DNA of 64,000 bases from Vitis vinifera (taxonomy: Eukaryota > Streptophyta > Magnoliopsida > Vitales > Vitaceae). Where the stretch lies: contig NC_081811.1 in the NCBI RefSeq assembly GCF_030704535.1, forward strand, positions 8,412,001 to 8,476,000, in the 5' to 3' direction. Position numbers and translations under genes: made by a program. A model generated the notes under the pieces. It saw only the letters and a list, made by a program, of their open reading frames with translations, did not search any database and was not told the DNA's origin. Shown here in pieces: positions 24,961-36,700 of the stretch (positions are counted from its first letter, which is position 1; each line of letters starts with the position of its first letter).

Positions 24961-27085
24961 AATCTGGAAAGTAATGTTAACCAAAATGAATTTATTAATA
25001 TGATCACAAAAATAGCTCCTATTGATGATGTTACCATATTTTTTTCCTGGTAGATGACTCTAGGAAGTGATGAAGGCAAACAGGAAGGTACCATTCAATA
25101 AATTTTCAGTGGAATAAGGTCAGAGATAAGCCACTGTTTTCTCAAGCTTCATTCATCCTCAAAAAGTCCTGTACACCATGTCAAAAACATTTGAAATTTT
25201 GATCTCAATGACAGAAAATGAAGCAGTCCACCATGGCCCATCAAAGGTTCCCATTTCAGCATTCCAGGAAAGAGAGAATGCCTCCTTAGTTTTACTCTTA
25301 TTATTGCCACTATTATTGTAGCAGCTGGTTGTTGAGCTTGTTATTGAAACAACAACATATGACAAGAGGGGAAAAATAATACAACCCAATAACTATTGCA
25401 ATAAACCGAGGTTGTCTAAGAAATTTCGAAACAGAAACTACACCATGGATGCTTCAAGACCAATAATTGTATCTGTACCTCAACTACCAAGATTTTGAAA
25501 ATTAACAGAAAATTAGATATGGGGACTGGTCTTTCCCCTGAAAAATGCATGGAGAAAGTGACAGTTTGGGACAGAGATTCAGGTAGAGAAATCCAGAAAG
25601 TAGTTTGGCCTGTTTCTGAGTTTTAACTAAGATTTTTGTAGGCAAGTTCATGGACACAAAGTGGAAGAATGGATGCAAAGAAGTGCAGTCCAGAAGGCAT
25701 GAAAGGTATATGAAGCGCGTACATTGAGTTGAGACTCAAACCAAGGGCACTCACCACTCCTTCCCTTAGTGTACAGCTCTGGGAAACAGACACTAAAAAC
25801 AACTCACATGAGTCCCCATGCCACTGATTTTTAAAAAGCCAGAATGACTTCTTACCTAATGGCCCATTCTATCATCTTCACCACCACACACCTTATACCT
25901 GCAACTCAGTTTTCCTCTTAACTTGAGTGCACACTGTCCTTTTCTATTTGGTTTCTTTACTTGATTTTCTACCCTACTCTTCCAACTCTTTCTCATTTGG
26001 ATGGTACCTGTAACAACAGTAAGTTCACACATGGGGGGCTCCTGGAATCCTTTCCTGCAATTCCATCACAGGCCCCCCTGGCATTTTTTTCTGCTACGAC
26101 AAACTACAGATCATAGTATGCAAAAAATAAAAAATAAAAAATAAAAATTTTAATCTTTACACGGCTTTGCCGACTTGGGTTTGGACTGGTAAAAGTTGAA
26201 TTGATTACTCGTAGGGAATGTACTACTAACCCAAGAACTACATTTTATACGGATGCTACAGCTAATAAATCAGCTTGTCGTTTGGCTGATCTACTTGTTG
26301 GCAGGTCAACAATGATGCCTACCGACCATCCCCCCTGGGCAAGTAACCCCCCACAGGTATAAAAGCGTAGGCTCACACCTGGAAAATGAAATGCCAATTC
26401 TAAGAAGATACATGAAGCTACTTCCCATTTTGCTGGTGTTCCCACTTTGGACACCTGTAACCGTGTTCTAATCAATACATACTATCATAGTAGACTGCTG
26501 GACAAAGAAATTGACAACAGGACTATACATTAAAACCATGGGTCACATATTGATTCTCAGGGGGAGACTTCCTGACGATGTTTCCATGTTTTTGCCCTTT
26601 ATAAACTGCTCCAGTGACCATGTGTAACCGTGTCCTCATGAATACCAAATATGCAAAGACAGAGACAGGAACCTGTGATAGAAATACGGTAAATCTCAGA
26701 AGAAACTGATCTTACAGTATTGCAGAAATCCTGACCTCTTAAGTACATGGCTTGGTTAAACACATGGGGCAGTGAGTGTAGGGCTGCATGGTCCTACTTA
26801 ATTGGTGAATTTCACTTAGGAAGAACACAAAGCTGTAAAATAGATTGAGAACAAGCAGTTGATAAAACTACATTGCATGGGAAAGAGAGCTTCTATCTTC
26901 TAAAATCATGGTTCAAACAGGCATAACATAGCCAAGTTCTTAACAAAATCTACAGAAGAATCAAACCAAGATATAGAAGGAATGTTTAACACAGAAAACC
27001 AGCCTGAACACATGGTGAAGACATCACTTTTGGCTAGCTAAGCAAATCTGCCTTCCCTTGTTAGACAGAGCTATTAGCATTTCTC
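24961..27085. other. Spacer with no gene recognised
   Basis: Composition is more balanced than the neighbouring spacer, as in non-coding transcripts or old UTRs, but no exon series with a conserved protein was found on either strand. An (AAAAAT)n run lies at about 26,120-26,148. A minus-strand frame at 26,245-26,475 has no recognisable domain. Confidence 0.45.
26033..26078. repeat. Short G/C-rich inverted repeat (hairpin)
   Basis: GGGGGGCTCCTGGAAT at 26,033-26,048 can pair, with a bulge, with ATTCCATCACAGGCCCCCC ending at 26,078, leaving a short loop. No T-run follows, and the stem is shorter than in plant microRNA precursors. Confidence 0.4.
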
Positions 27086-28270
27086 TCCTGTCCATATCCT
27101 TGAAATTTTAAATGCCTTCAAATAAGTGTTTTCATCAATACCTTCCATAGCCCCCAAGCACCGCATGCAGTATTTAAGGAAAAACAAAGGAGACAGTTTG
27201 AAGCTCCATGATTTGCCTTCATTTCTTTTAACCCTGACTCCTTGTTTCAGTCCACACCTTCAAAGGTTCCTCCTCTCAGTAACTCAGGCCTCCCTATCAG
27301 TATAGATGATGTTGTTAATATTCATAAAGCATCATTTACATCAGTGCATCTCCCACATATTGTCAAAATCAGAATCCAGTATAAGCAAGTCCACAGCTTC
27401 ATCATTTGTCTTTGTTGCCTCAAACACTCATTTAAGCTTCGTACATTGCCTTCAATGCTTTGGTGCTCAATTTTGTCACCTCAGCTCATATGCTCAGAGC
27501 TTCATCAAATTAAGATACCGAAGCTTCACTGATCTCACCATCAGAGTCTGCATCTGATGAATGTAGGTTCATCCCAGTAAACGGTACAAGCAGGCAACGT
27601 TTTTTGCAAGAATTCAAAATTAAAAAAAGAAAGAAAGAAAGAAAGAAAATCATATGAAAAAAAAATGGAATACAGTAATTACATATTCAACCATTTCCTT
27701 GTAACAGAAGAAACTGCTAAATCAATACAACAATGGCCCTCAAGGCCAGAATTTTCAATTGCATTATTAAAACAATTAACTAAAGTGGAAAAGGGAGAAG
27801 GGGATGTCAAGAGTCCATATAACATGTAACTGAATTTAACCCCATGGAAAATGGGCAAGAAAAGCAAGTGAAAGAAAGTCAAATACATATAACATATCTG
27901 TACAGTTCAGATTAGCAAACCAAAATCCTCTTCACCTTGGACATCCTCACAAAACAATTTCTTTCACTCTGCATTGTTAAATATCTGACTGCCTTCAAGT
28001 AAGTGCTTCTGTCAACAACCTCCACAGCCTCCAGGTACAATCTTCTGTCCCTCCAACTAAAAGCTTTCTGTAACACCCTCCATGGTTTTGGAGCACTAAA
28101 TTGTTTTATGTTACACCTTCAACTGCTTTAATCCTCAACTGTTCAGTCCATATCCTTCAAGCCAAACTTCAATGTCTCAGTTAGCTTTGTCCTTGCACCT
28201 TCATTGCTTTCATCCTGAACCATTTTGTCCACATCCTTCAGACCAAGTTTCAAGCATCTCATTTATCCTA
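27086..28270 (+). repeat. Field of degenerate repeats sharing CCTTCAA / CCTCCA words
   Basis: Related segments recur. GCCTTCAAATAAGTGTTTTC at about 27,114 matches GCCTTCAAGTAAGTGCTTCT at about 27,991, with similarity continuing about 45 bases. Around 28,143 and 28,226 the words GTCCATATCCTTCAAGCCAA and GTCCACATCCTTCAGACCAA repeat about 83 bases apart. No open frame spans the region. It looks like an old tandem array now strongly diverged. Confidence 0.45.
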
Positions 28271-28297
28271 GTCTCTCTCCTCCCTCAACTGAGAGCA

Positions 28298-28465
28298 TGC
28301 CCTATTGAGAGAGAGAGACAGAAAGAAGAAAAACCTTAATTCTCATTCATATATTTACTTATAATTGAGAAATATATATATACAAGTCTAGGAGTCCTAA
28401 CTACCATACATGTGACCTATATTAACAAGGAAAGATTATATACTATAAATACATTATATTCAACA
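28298..28465 (-). repeat. 3' LTR of the copia element
   Basis: On the minus strand the LTR starts TGTTGAATATAATG directly after the polypurine tract and appears to end at ...AATAGGGCA. It contains a (GA)n tract and a TATATATA run. The outer end is uncertain because there is no second LTR to compare; about 168 bp. Confidence 0.6.
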
Positions 28466-28477
28466 CTCCCCCTCAAG
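28466..28477 (-). other. Polypurine tract of the copia element
   Basis: Minus-strand CTTGAGGGGGAG immediately before the LTR start TGTTGAA; the standard plus-strand primer position in LTR elements. Confidence 0.8.
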
Positions 28478-31400
28478 CTGGAGCATATACGTTATATGCA
28501 CCAAGCTTATTACAAATATATTTAATCCTAGGACCTCTGAGAGATTTAGTGAAGATGTCTGCTAGTTGATCATTTGAATTAACAAAACTTGTAGCAACAC
28601 ATCCTGATGCGATCTTCTCTCTAATGAAATGACAATCAACTTCAATATGCTTGGTCCTTTCATGAAAGACTAGATTGGATGCAATATGTAATGCAACCTG
28701 GTTATCACAGATGAGTTTCATCTGTTCATCCTTTCCAAATCTCAACTCTCGAAGAAGATGTCTCAACCATATGAGTTCACATGTTGCCAAATCCATAGCT
28801 CGATACTCGGCTTCAGCGCTAGATCTGGCCACTACATCTTGTTTTTTACTCTTCCAAGATATTAGATTACCTCCAATAAAAACATAGTACCCTGAAGTGG
28901 AACGTCTATCTGTGGGTGAGCCAGCCCAATCTGCATCTGTGTAACCAACAACCTGAGTATGACCTCTGTTCTCGTACAACACACCTTGGCTTGGTATACT
29001 TTTGATATATCGAAGAATGCGGATTACGGCATCCCAATGGCTATCACATGGTGACTGTAGGAATTGACTAACAACACTCATAGGAAAAGAAATGTCTGGA
29101 CGAGTAATGGTGAGATAGTTCAATTTACCTACGAGCCGTCGATATCTCCCGGGGTCTCCTAAAGGCTCCCCCTGTCCTGGTACAAGTTTGACATTCGGAT
29201 CCATAGGTGTGTCTACCGGTTTATAGTCTAACAAACCGGTTTCTTCCAGGATGTCTAAAGCATACTTCCTTTGGGAAAGGACCACACCAGAACTGGATTG
29301 AGCTATCTCAATTCCCAAGAAATACTTGAGTTTCCCCAAGTCTTTGGTCTGAAAGTGGGTAAAAATATGTTGCTTTAGTTTCTGAATACCATCCTGATCA
29401 CTGCCTGTAATGACAATGTCGTCTACATAAACAACCAGTTAAATACACTGCCCTAAGGAGTTATGATGATAGAAAACTGAATGGTCTGCTGTACTGCGAA
29501 GCATGCCAAACTCTTGAACAACAGAACTAAAACGACCAAACCATGCTCGAGGAGATTGTTTCAAGCCATATAGAGAACGACGTAACCTGCACACTAAACC
29601 AGACTCCCCTTGAGCAACAAAACCAAGAGGTTGCTCCATATAAACTTCCTCGGCAAGATCACCATGAAGGAAGACATTTTTAATATCCAACTGATAAAGA
29701 GGTCAAGAACACATAGCAGCCATGGAGAGAAGCAGACGGACAGAAGCAATCTTGGCAACAAGAGAGAATGTCTCACCATAATCAGAACCATAAACCTGAG
29801 TACAGCCTTTAGCAACTAAGCGGGCCTTAAGGCGATCAACCTGACCATCAGGACCAACCTTAACTGCGTAGACCCAACGACAGCCAACGGTAGATTTACT
29901 AGAGGGTAAAACAACAAGATCCCAAGTTCCATTAGAGTGCAGAGCAGCCATTTCATCCACCATTGCCTGTCGCCAACCTGGATGGGAAAGAGCTTCATAG
30001 GTGCTCTTTGGAAGAGAAACAGAGGATATAGCAGAAACAAAAGCAGAATAGGGTGAAGATAATCGATGATAACTCAAAAAATTGTAAATAGGATGAGGAT
30101 TACGAGTAGAGCGAGTACCTTTCCGAACAGCAATGGGTAAGTCATTAGGAGAAGGCAGAGCCGGGGCAGGTGAAGCTGAAGGGATAGGAAGTGAGTTAGC
30201 AGGTGTCTCAGCAAAAGGGAGAGGAGCAACGATACGAGGGCGATGATGATAAACCTGAAGTGGTCGAGGAGGCACGACATCAGCGGGGAAGACAATGGGA
30301 AGGGGCAAGACTTCAGAAACAGGAAGAGACTCAGAAGTGGTGGAAAAGAATGGTGAGTCCTCAAAGAAGGTGACATCAGCGGAGATAAAGTATCGATGAG
30401 TCTCAAGGGAATAACAACGATAACCCTTCTGAAGTCTGGAATATCCCAAAAAGAGGCACTTCATGGCTTTGGCGGAAAGCTTGTTCTGTCCAGGAGTGAG
30501 AATATGAACAAAGCAAGTACAACCAAAGACACGAGGAGGAAGGAAATAAAGTGATTGGTCAGGAAAGAGAAGGGAGTGAGGAATCTGATCGTGTAAGACA
30601 GAGGAGGGCATACGATTAATCAAATAACAAGCGGTAAGAACAGCGTCCCCCCAAAAACGAAAAGGAACATTATTATGGAGGAGGATAGTACGAGCTGTCT
30701 CAACAAGATGTCGATTCTTGCGTTCAGCTACCCCATTTTGTTGAGGAGTATGAGCACAAGAAGACTGATGAAGAATCCCATGATGAGACATAAACGAAGT
30801 AAATGGGGCTGAAAAATATTCCCTGGCATTGTCACTGCGTAACACACGAATAGAAATATTGAACTGGGTTTGGATTTCAACATAAAATTTCTAGAAAATA
30901 AAGAATAACTCAGCTCGAATTTTCATTAAAAATAACCAAGTACATCGAGAATAGTCATCAATGAAAGTGACAAAATACTGAAATACTAAAGTAGACGCAA
31001 TCCGACAAGGACCCCAAACATCAGTGTGGACAAGCTCAAAAGGAGACTTTGCCCGATTATTCAAACGCTTTGGGAACGAGACACGAGTATGTTTCCCAAG
31101 CTGACATGACTCACACGGAAGCGACGACAAAGTGGAAAAACGAGGGACCATCTTCTGGAACTTGGAGAGACTAGGGTAGCCCAGACGATTGTGAATGAGG
31201 AGAGGAGCATCAGTGGAAATGCAAACTGCAGGAGATGAATCCGAGGTGAGGTGATAGAGGCCTTGAGACTCACGTCCTATGCCAATCGTCTTCCCCGTAC
31301 TCTGGTCCTGCAAGGTCACAAATTTATCAGAAAAGGTAATAGAGCAATTAAGAGTACGAGTGATTTTGCTGATGGAAATAAGATTAAAAGGACATTCAGG

Positions 31401-32519
31401 AGTATAAAGGACAGAAGTAAGAGGTAGAGAAGGCAGAGGAAGGGTCAAACCAATACTTTTAGCCACAGTTTGAGAACCATTAGTTAAGGTAACAATAGGT
31501 AAAACAGAGGTAGTAGTAATAGAGGAGAAAAGATCCTTATTACCAGATAGGTGATCAGAAGCTCCAGAATCTAGAATCCAGAGTCCAAGAGAAGATGTGT
31601 GGGTAAGGCAGGCAGAGGCATTACCAGGCTGGGCAACAGAGGCAATAGAAGCCTGAGATGTCTGAGATGCGGAGTTATTTTTTGGCTGAGGCAGCGGAGA
31701 ATCAGAGGACTGGGCCATATGGGCAGTGCGAGGAGGCCTTCCATGTAACTGATAGCAACGATCACGAGTGTGGCCAAGTTTATTGCAATAGGTGCAATGA
31801 GGACGTTGGCCTCTACCTCGAGTACCACTGCGTCCTCCTCGAGAGGTAGTTTGAGAAACTAACACAGAAGAATCTGAAGTGCTATCAAATGACAAAGTCT
31901 GAGTGGATGAGATACGGAGGAGGCGAGCAAACACATCATCCAAGGATGGAACTGATGAACCACCAAGAATCTGATCACGGATAGGCTCAAGATCCGGACG
32001 GAGGCCAATAAGAGTAAGGACCATGAAGAACTTGTCAAGCTGTATTTGTTGAGCCCCAACATTTGGAGTAAGAGGCATCACAGTTAAGAACTCCTCTTTA
32101 AGAGAGGCAATCTGACCAATATAAGTAGATAGATCCAAGTTCTGTTGGCTGATATGGACAATAGTAGAAGCCACCTTATAAAGACGCTGGATATCATTCG
32201 TGTATAATCCTTTGGCCTGAGTCCAAAATTTAAAACAAGTTTTGTAGGCCTGAAGATGAAGAAGAATCCTGGGATCAACCGATTGCCATAATACACTACA
32301 TAACTGTGCATCTATCTTCCTCCACTGTACGCGGTCAACCTTAGGGATATCTGCCTCCTGGGTAACCAAGTGATCCTCATATCCTTGACTCATAAACCAA
32401 AGTTCAACAGAGGCAGACCAGGAAAGATAATTTTCACTGCCAACCAATTTCTCCGAAGTAATCATAGGAGATCCAGATATGACAGAGGAAAAAATGGAAG
32501 TTTTAGTAGCCATATCCAC
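28473..32519 (-). pseudogene. Copia gag-pol polyprotein with three in-frame stops
   Basis: From the ATG at 32,519 one reading frame runs to 28,473, broken by TAG (30,893-30,891, before the integrase catalytic Glu region), TGA (29,705-29,703, in reverse transcriptase, probably a mutated Trp codon) and TAA (29,441-29,439, just before the YVDD active site). Visible in order: a UBN2-type gag, a CCHC zinc knuckle (CTYCNKLGHTRDRC), a protease motif (LDSGASDH), a GAG-pre-integrase zinc site, integrase Asp residues in HTDVWGP and FIDDYSR with Glu in GVAERKNR, reverse transcriptase with YVDD, and RNase H with DADWAG and SSAEAEYRA. The frame is otherwise intact, so decay is recent or slow. No complete protein can be made. 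Confidence 0.93.
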
Positions 32520-33153
32520 TTATCTGGAGAATGAAGTATGTTTGGATCGAAGAGAGCCCTAATACGGCTTCAGATTGCGGCGTGGCACCACCGAAAAAGG
32601 GAGACAGCCTCAGATCGTGGCGTGGTACCACCAGAAAGGTAGAAGAACACTTCCCAAGGCATGTGCAAGGATTGGGGTGGAGAAAAAGTAGCCGGAGCTT
32701 CGTCGGAAAGACTGTTTGGAGGGCCGACAGAGACAAAAATCCCCAAAAGAGGTACGTGCAGGGCTCCAATGGGAGAACCAGGGAGGTAGGGAGGCTGGTC
32801 GGCGTCAGGCAAAGCTGGAGGAGGAGGCGCGTCGCCGGAAAAGTCCTCACGCGCCCTCACGCGCCGGCGCGTGAGATTCAGTCGCCGGCCGGAAAATTGC
32901 GCGTGGATGATCTTTTGGTTTCGGTGCCTTCACAAAAGTTGGAGATCTCCTCCAGGCGCTCCTCTTGGTGTGGTCGGTGTCGGAAAAAGACGTCGTCGGA
33001 AAAGTTCGCCGACGATGAGTGGGTTGCAACCACTAATTCTCACATTATTATCCCTGGGGTATTATCATAGATTGGAGGAAAAATCCCATATCATGGTGGC
33101 CTTCGGAACTATCCCTGTCCTCTACTAGTCTATAACCTTAATTCAAGGTTTTG

Positions 33154-33165
33154 GCTCTTATACCA
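33154..33165 (-). other. Primer-binding site of the copia element
   Basis: On the minus strand TGGTATAAGAGC differs at two adjacent bases from the usual initiator-tRNA-Met complement TGGTATCAGAGC found next to plant copia 5' LTRs. Its presence shows that the element's internal region reaches its normal left edge here. Confidence 0.65.
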
Positions 33166-33720
33166 CTTGATTAAGGGTTCACTGATGCAACCCCAGCACA
33201 TGAAGATAGTTCTATCTTTCAATAATTCCTATTTGCTTTAGATATCTCCTTTTTAGATTTCCCATTTTTTATGTCTTATCTTTTTAGGTTTCTTCATTTG
33301 TTTACTTGTTACCTTTTAGTAACAAAACCACTTATACTTTAAACTAATTTCCTATTATTTTAAGGATGATAAGGTATATACATACTTTATTACATCTAAA
33401 GCCAAAAGAAAGATTCTGAAATGTGGCAGCACGGGTATAAAGGTTAGGAAAGATGAGATGGCTGTTGAGTCACATGCAAGAGAGGAAGAGAGGGAGATGA
33501 ACTTGCAGGTAAAAAAGGAATCAAATTATGTGTCTAATGCTAGTCAAAAGTGTTAGTATGCCAGTATAGCTAGATTACATTGGCAATTTTAGTCTAAAAC
33601 ACTGGTTCAAATGCTACTTCTAAAGGTACTTATCAGCTTTAGAATGAGGTTGAATACACAAGTTAGTGAAGTATGCAGTTTGGACAGTGGTTACTAATAA
33701 ATTAATAATTGAATTTTGGT
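33166..33720. other. Sequence right of the copia element; no gene established
   Basis: This does not resemble the 3' LTR of the copia element. A short exon-like piece at about 33,395-33,509 reads as Lys/Glu-rich residues (AKRKILKCGSTGIKVRKDEM) and ends at a possible donor (CAG/GTAAAA). It may be a gene fragment, but has no partner exons here. Confidence 0.35.
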
Positions 33721-36700
33721 TGAGAGTCTAAATGTGTTTAAGGCCACTTGAGTGCTCAAAGAAGTTCTTGATCTAAATTAAAACGCGAGAAAAAGTGAAA
33801 GTGGGGAGAATTGCTCAAATGCCCAAATGGGTCATTGGAACGTCCATGAGCGTTGAGTACTCCTTAGGGACTGAGCATCCCTCATGATTTGAGACAAAAT
33901 AATTTTTTAAATTCCGTTCTTTTATTGGTTCTTACTTTCCAAGTTTGTTATACTTCCCTTCCTAGTCTACCTAGGGTTTTGTGCCTAAAAAGGAAAATAT
34001 TTTTAATAAAATACAGGAGAGAATAATTGGTTATCTACCATTACTTTACCAAGGTTCTATAACTCACAGAACCCTTCAGGTAAATTCCTAGAATTCCTTT
34101 GGGAAAAAAAGGCAAGGTTGTTGAATTGCTTACCTCAAAAAGACTTAGGTGAAGATTACTAAGAAGCATAGGGATGCTGGATTGAGGATGTAAAGAAGAG
34201 CGCAAGTTTTGATTAGTAAAGTTCCTTAGAAGAAGATTGCATTTGGTCTTGGTAAAACCATATAATTTCTTGAGATTTAGTGAATTTAGAGTGAGTTTCC
34301 GTGTATTTTATGTCTCTCATCTTATTACTCTTCCCATTTATTTTTATAATTACATCTAATTAATTTGATGTGGTTGATAAAATTAAAAATTGTCTTAAAA
34401 CTACTTATTCACCCTCTATAGGTAGTTTCTTGTATCAAGAACAAAGTTTCGATAATGTCAAAGCAGGTTAAAATTAAAAAAAAAAAAAATTTAATTCCTA
34501 CTTTTGTCCTTGAAAACATGAAACCCCACAGAGTGGAATCTGCTAGAAACTTTGCTATGTTTTTTGATGGAAGCAAATATTTCCTTGAAAAGTTAAGACA
34601 ATTTTTTTTTTCCTTACAATGCAAGTGAGCTAGTTTAGAACAAAATGGAACATGGGTGGTTACTTCCATTAAAAAGGGGACACACTAGAAGGATATCTTG
34701 GTGATGTTAAGCCCAAACCAGAATAGGACAAGGTTGACAATTAAATAGTGAAGCTAATGCAAGGATCTTTGCTGTATTTTCAGTACAATTAATCTTCACA
34801 AATTTCAGAGGATTGAAACTTGAAAAATATGCTAGAGAAGTTTAAGAAGAATTATCTATTACATGAGGGAACTTCTACTATGAAGTTGTCCAAGTTACAA
34901 ATGCTCACTGCTAGGTTTGAAAGTATTAGAATGGATGAAAATAAGACCTTTTATAATTTCTATGTTGAATGAAGGACCATTTTAAATTCTACCTTTAACC
35001 TAGATGAAAACTTTCCAAACCCCAAAGTGATTAAACAAATTTTAAGATCCCTCCCTATGAGAGATTTAAGCCTAGGGTGACAGTCATAAAAGAGAATAAA
35101 GATGTTGACTATCTTCTTGTGGATGACTTTAGATCTTTAAGATGTCCCTACCTTCTTTTAAAAAGCCTAGGGGTGTTGCCTTAAATGCTTCCCAGAACAA
35201 ACCTAAGAAGTTTGACAAAGTGATAAAATTACGGCTAAAGTTGAATTGAAGTCTCTTTATTTCATAACAGACTTAGGAGGCATCTTTGCTTTCAAAAGAA
35301 AAATAAGTCAAAAGAGAACCTCTAGGAAAGGGAAGAAAAATGTCACAAAAGATAAAGGTTCATCTAAAAGCAATTTGAATGTTTTAAATGTGGAGACAAA
35401 ACAGACATTGCTAAGAAATGTCCTTGTCCCGTGAAAAATAAGAAAGTCATGCACTCAGATGGCTTGAGCAAGAGTCAAGATGGCTCAAGCTATGTTGTTT
35501 TTGCATTGTTTCTTTGCATGCAGAAAAATCTTATTTGCTTAATAAAATAAGTTTCCTTGTGAAAGAACATCATTCTTTGCTTCAAAGTAAAGAGTTCTTG
35601 ATTCTTGAAATTGAGATACTAAAAAGGGTGCAAGGCTGCTATGTTGATGGGAAGTGGCACACACTAGTGCTAAAATTTTAAATAGATTAATTAGAAAAGG
35701 TAAATCTTTCAAAGAAAAGCATGGTCTTGGTTACATAGAAGAGTCCACCTCTTCTATTAGTGGGAAGACTTCTTTTTGGAGGCTTATGGAGATGTCAGCT
35801 CACTTGAAAACTCCTCCTAAAACCATTACAGCCTGCACCTTTCGTTATAAATATGGACACATGCAAAGTCGATGCTATAACAAGCTACTTGATAGGTTAG
35901 GGTCCCAAGTGAGTAGGCTAGTTTAATGAGTCACACACTCTTAGAAATTAAATCCTGAATGTTAAGAAGAATTGTAGTTCACACACTGGTTATAGGAAAA
36001 TGATCCAATGTAACAGATGAGATGACTGAGGAGATGGTTAATCCAAATTTTGCCAAATTAGATAATGCTAGCCGCTCAAAGATTGATTTTGAATTCGAGC
36101 ATTTTTTTGTTGCCCAGTAGATTATTCAATATAATTGTTCTTTTGCAATATTGTTTAGGCTCTTTTAAATGAATGTTACCATTGTCGTATGCCTATCTTT
36201 GTTGTTGATGAATTTTATAATCCTACCGGGGCTTTCCATATACATTTATTTTCGTTGCAGGATGATTTAGATGACGATAATTCACCTCCACCAGTCCAAG
36301 GAAGTGGCTTGCGAGGGGTTCCGTGGAAGGATTTCTCTAGAAGTGGTTTTAGTGTGGGGAAAGGGGATTCTTTGAAGGGCAAGATGCCTGAAGAAGGCTT
36401 CTCTATGAAGCAAGCAGACAAGTACAAGCCTGTTCGTAAGAGCAAGCGGGTTCCTAAGAAGCGTGTATTAGATGGAGCGGAAGATGATGAAGATAATGAC
36501 GAAGAGATTAAATACCTGGAAAAACTCAAAACATCCAAGGTTAGCACTCATTATGGTGCAGAGTATGAAGACGAGGAGGAGGATGGAAGCAGGAAATAAC
36601 GGAAGATATCAAGAGTATTGAAGAGAAATGGGAATGGCCAGTACAATGTTGATGTGGGAGATTTTGGCTCATCGAAAGGAAGCAAAGAGAGTAAGAAATC

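Larger units (their letters stand above)
28298..33165 (-). mobile_element. Ty1/copia LTR retrotransposon, minus strand, lacking a recognisable 5' LTR
   Basis: Order on the minus strand: primer-binding site at 33,154-33,165, a GC-rich leader (to 32,520), gag-pol from 32,519 to 28,473, polypurine tract, then a short 3' LTR. Domain order (gag, protease, integrase, reverse transcriptase, RNase H) defines Ty1/copia. The sequence to the right of the primer site does not match the 3' LTR, so the 5' LTR is deleted or replaced. Three in-frame stop codons but no frameshift were seen, so inactivation is by point mutation. Without a 5' LTR promoter the copy should not be autonomous. Confidence 0.9.

Noticed and set aside
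26245..26475. 76-codon minus-strand frame
   Set aside because: No recognisable motif, and no neighbouring exon in phase.
27242..27557. Two overlapping 83-96 codon frames
   Set aside because: They lie in the degenerate repeat field and overlap each other in different frames.
32531..33128. Several overlapping 85-179 codon frames on both strands
   Set aside because: They fall in the GC-rich leader of the copia element, where stop codons are rare; none has a recognisable domain.
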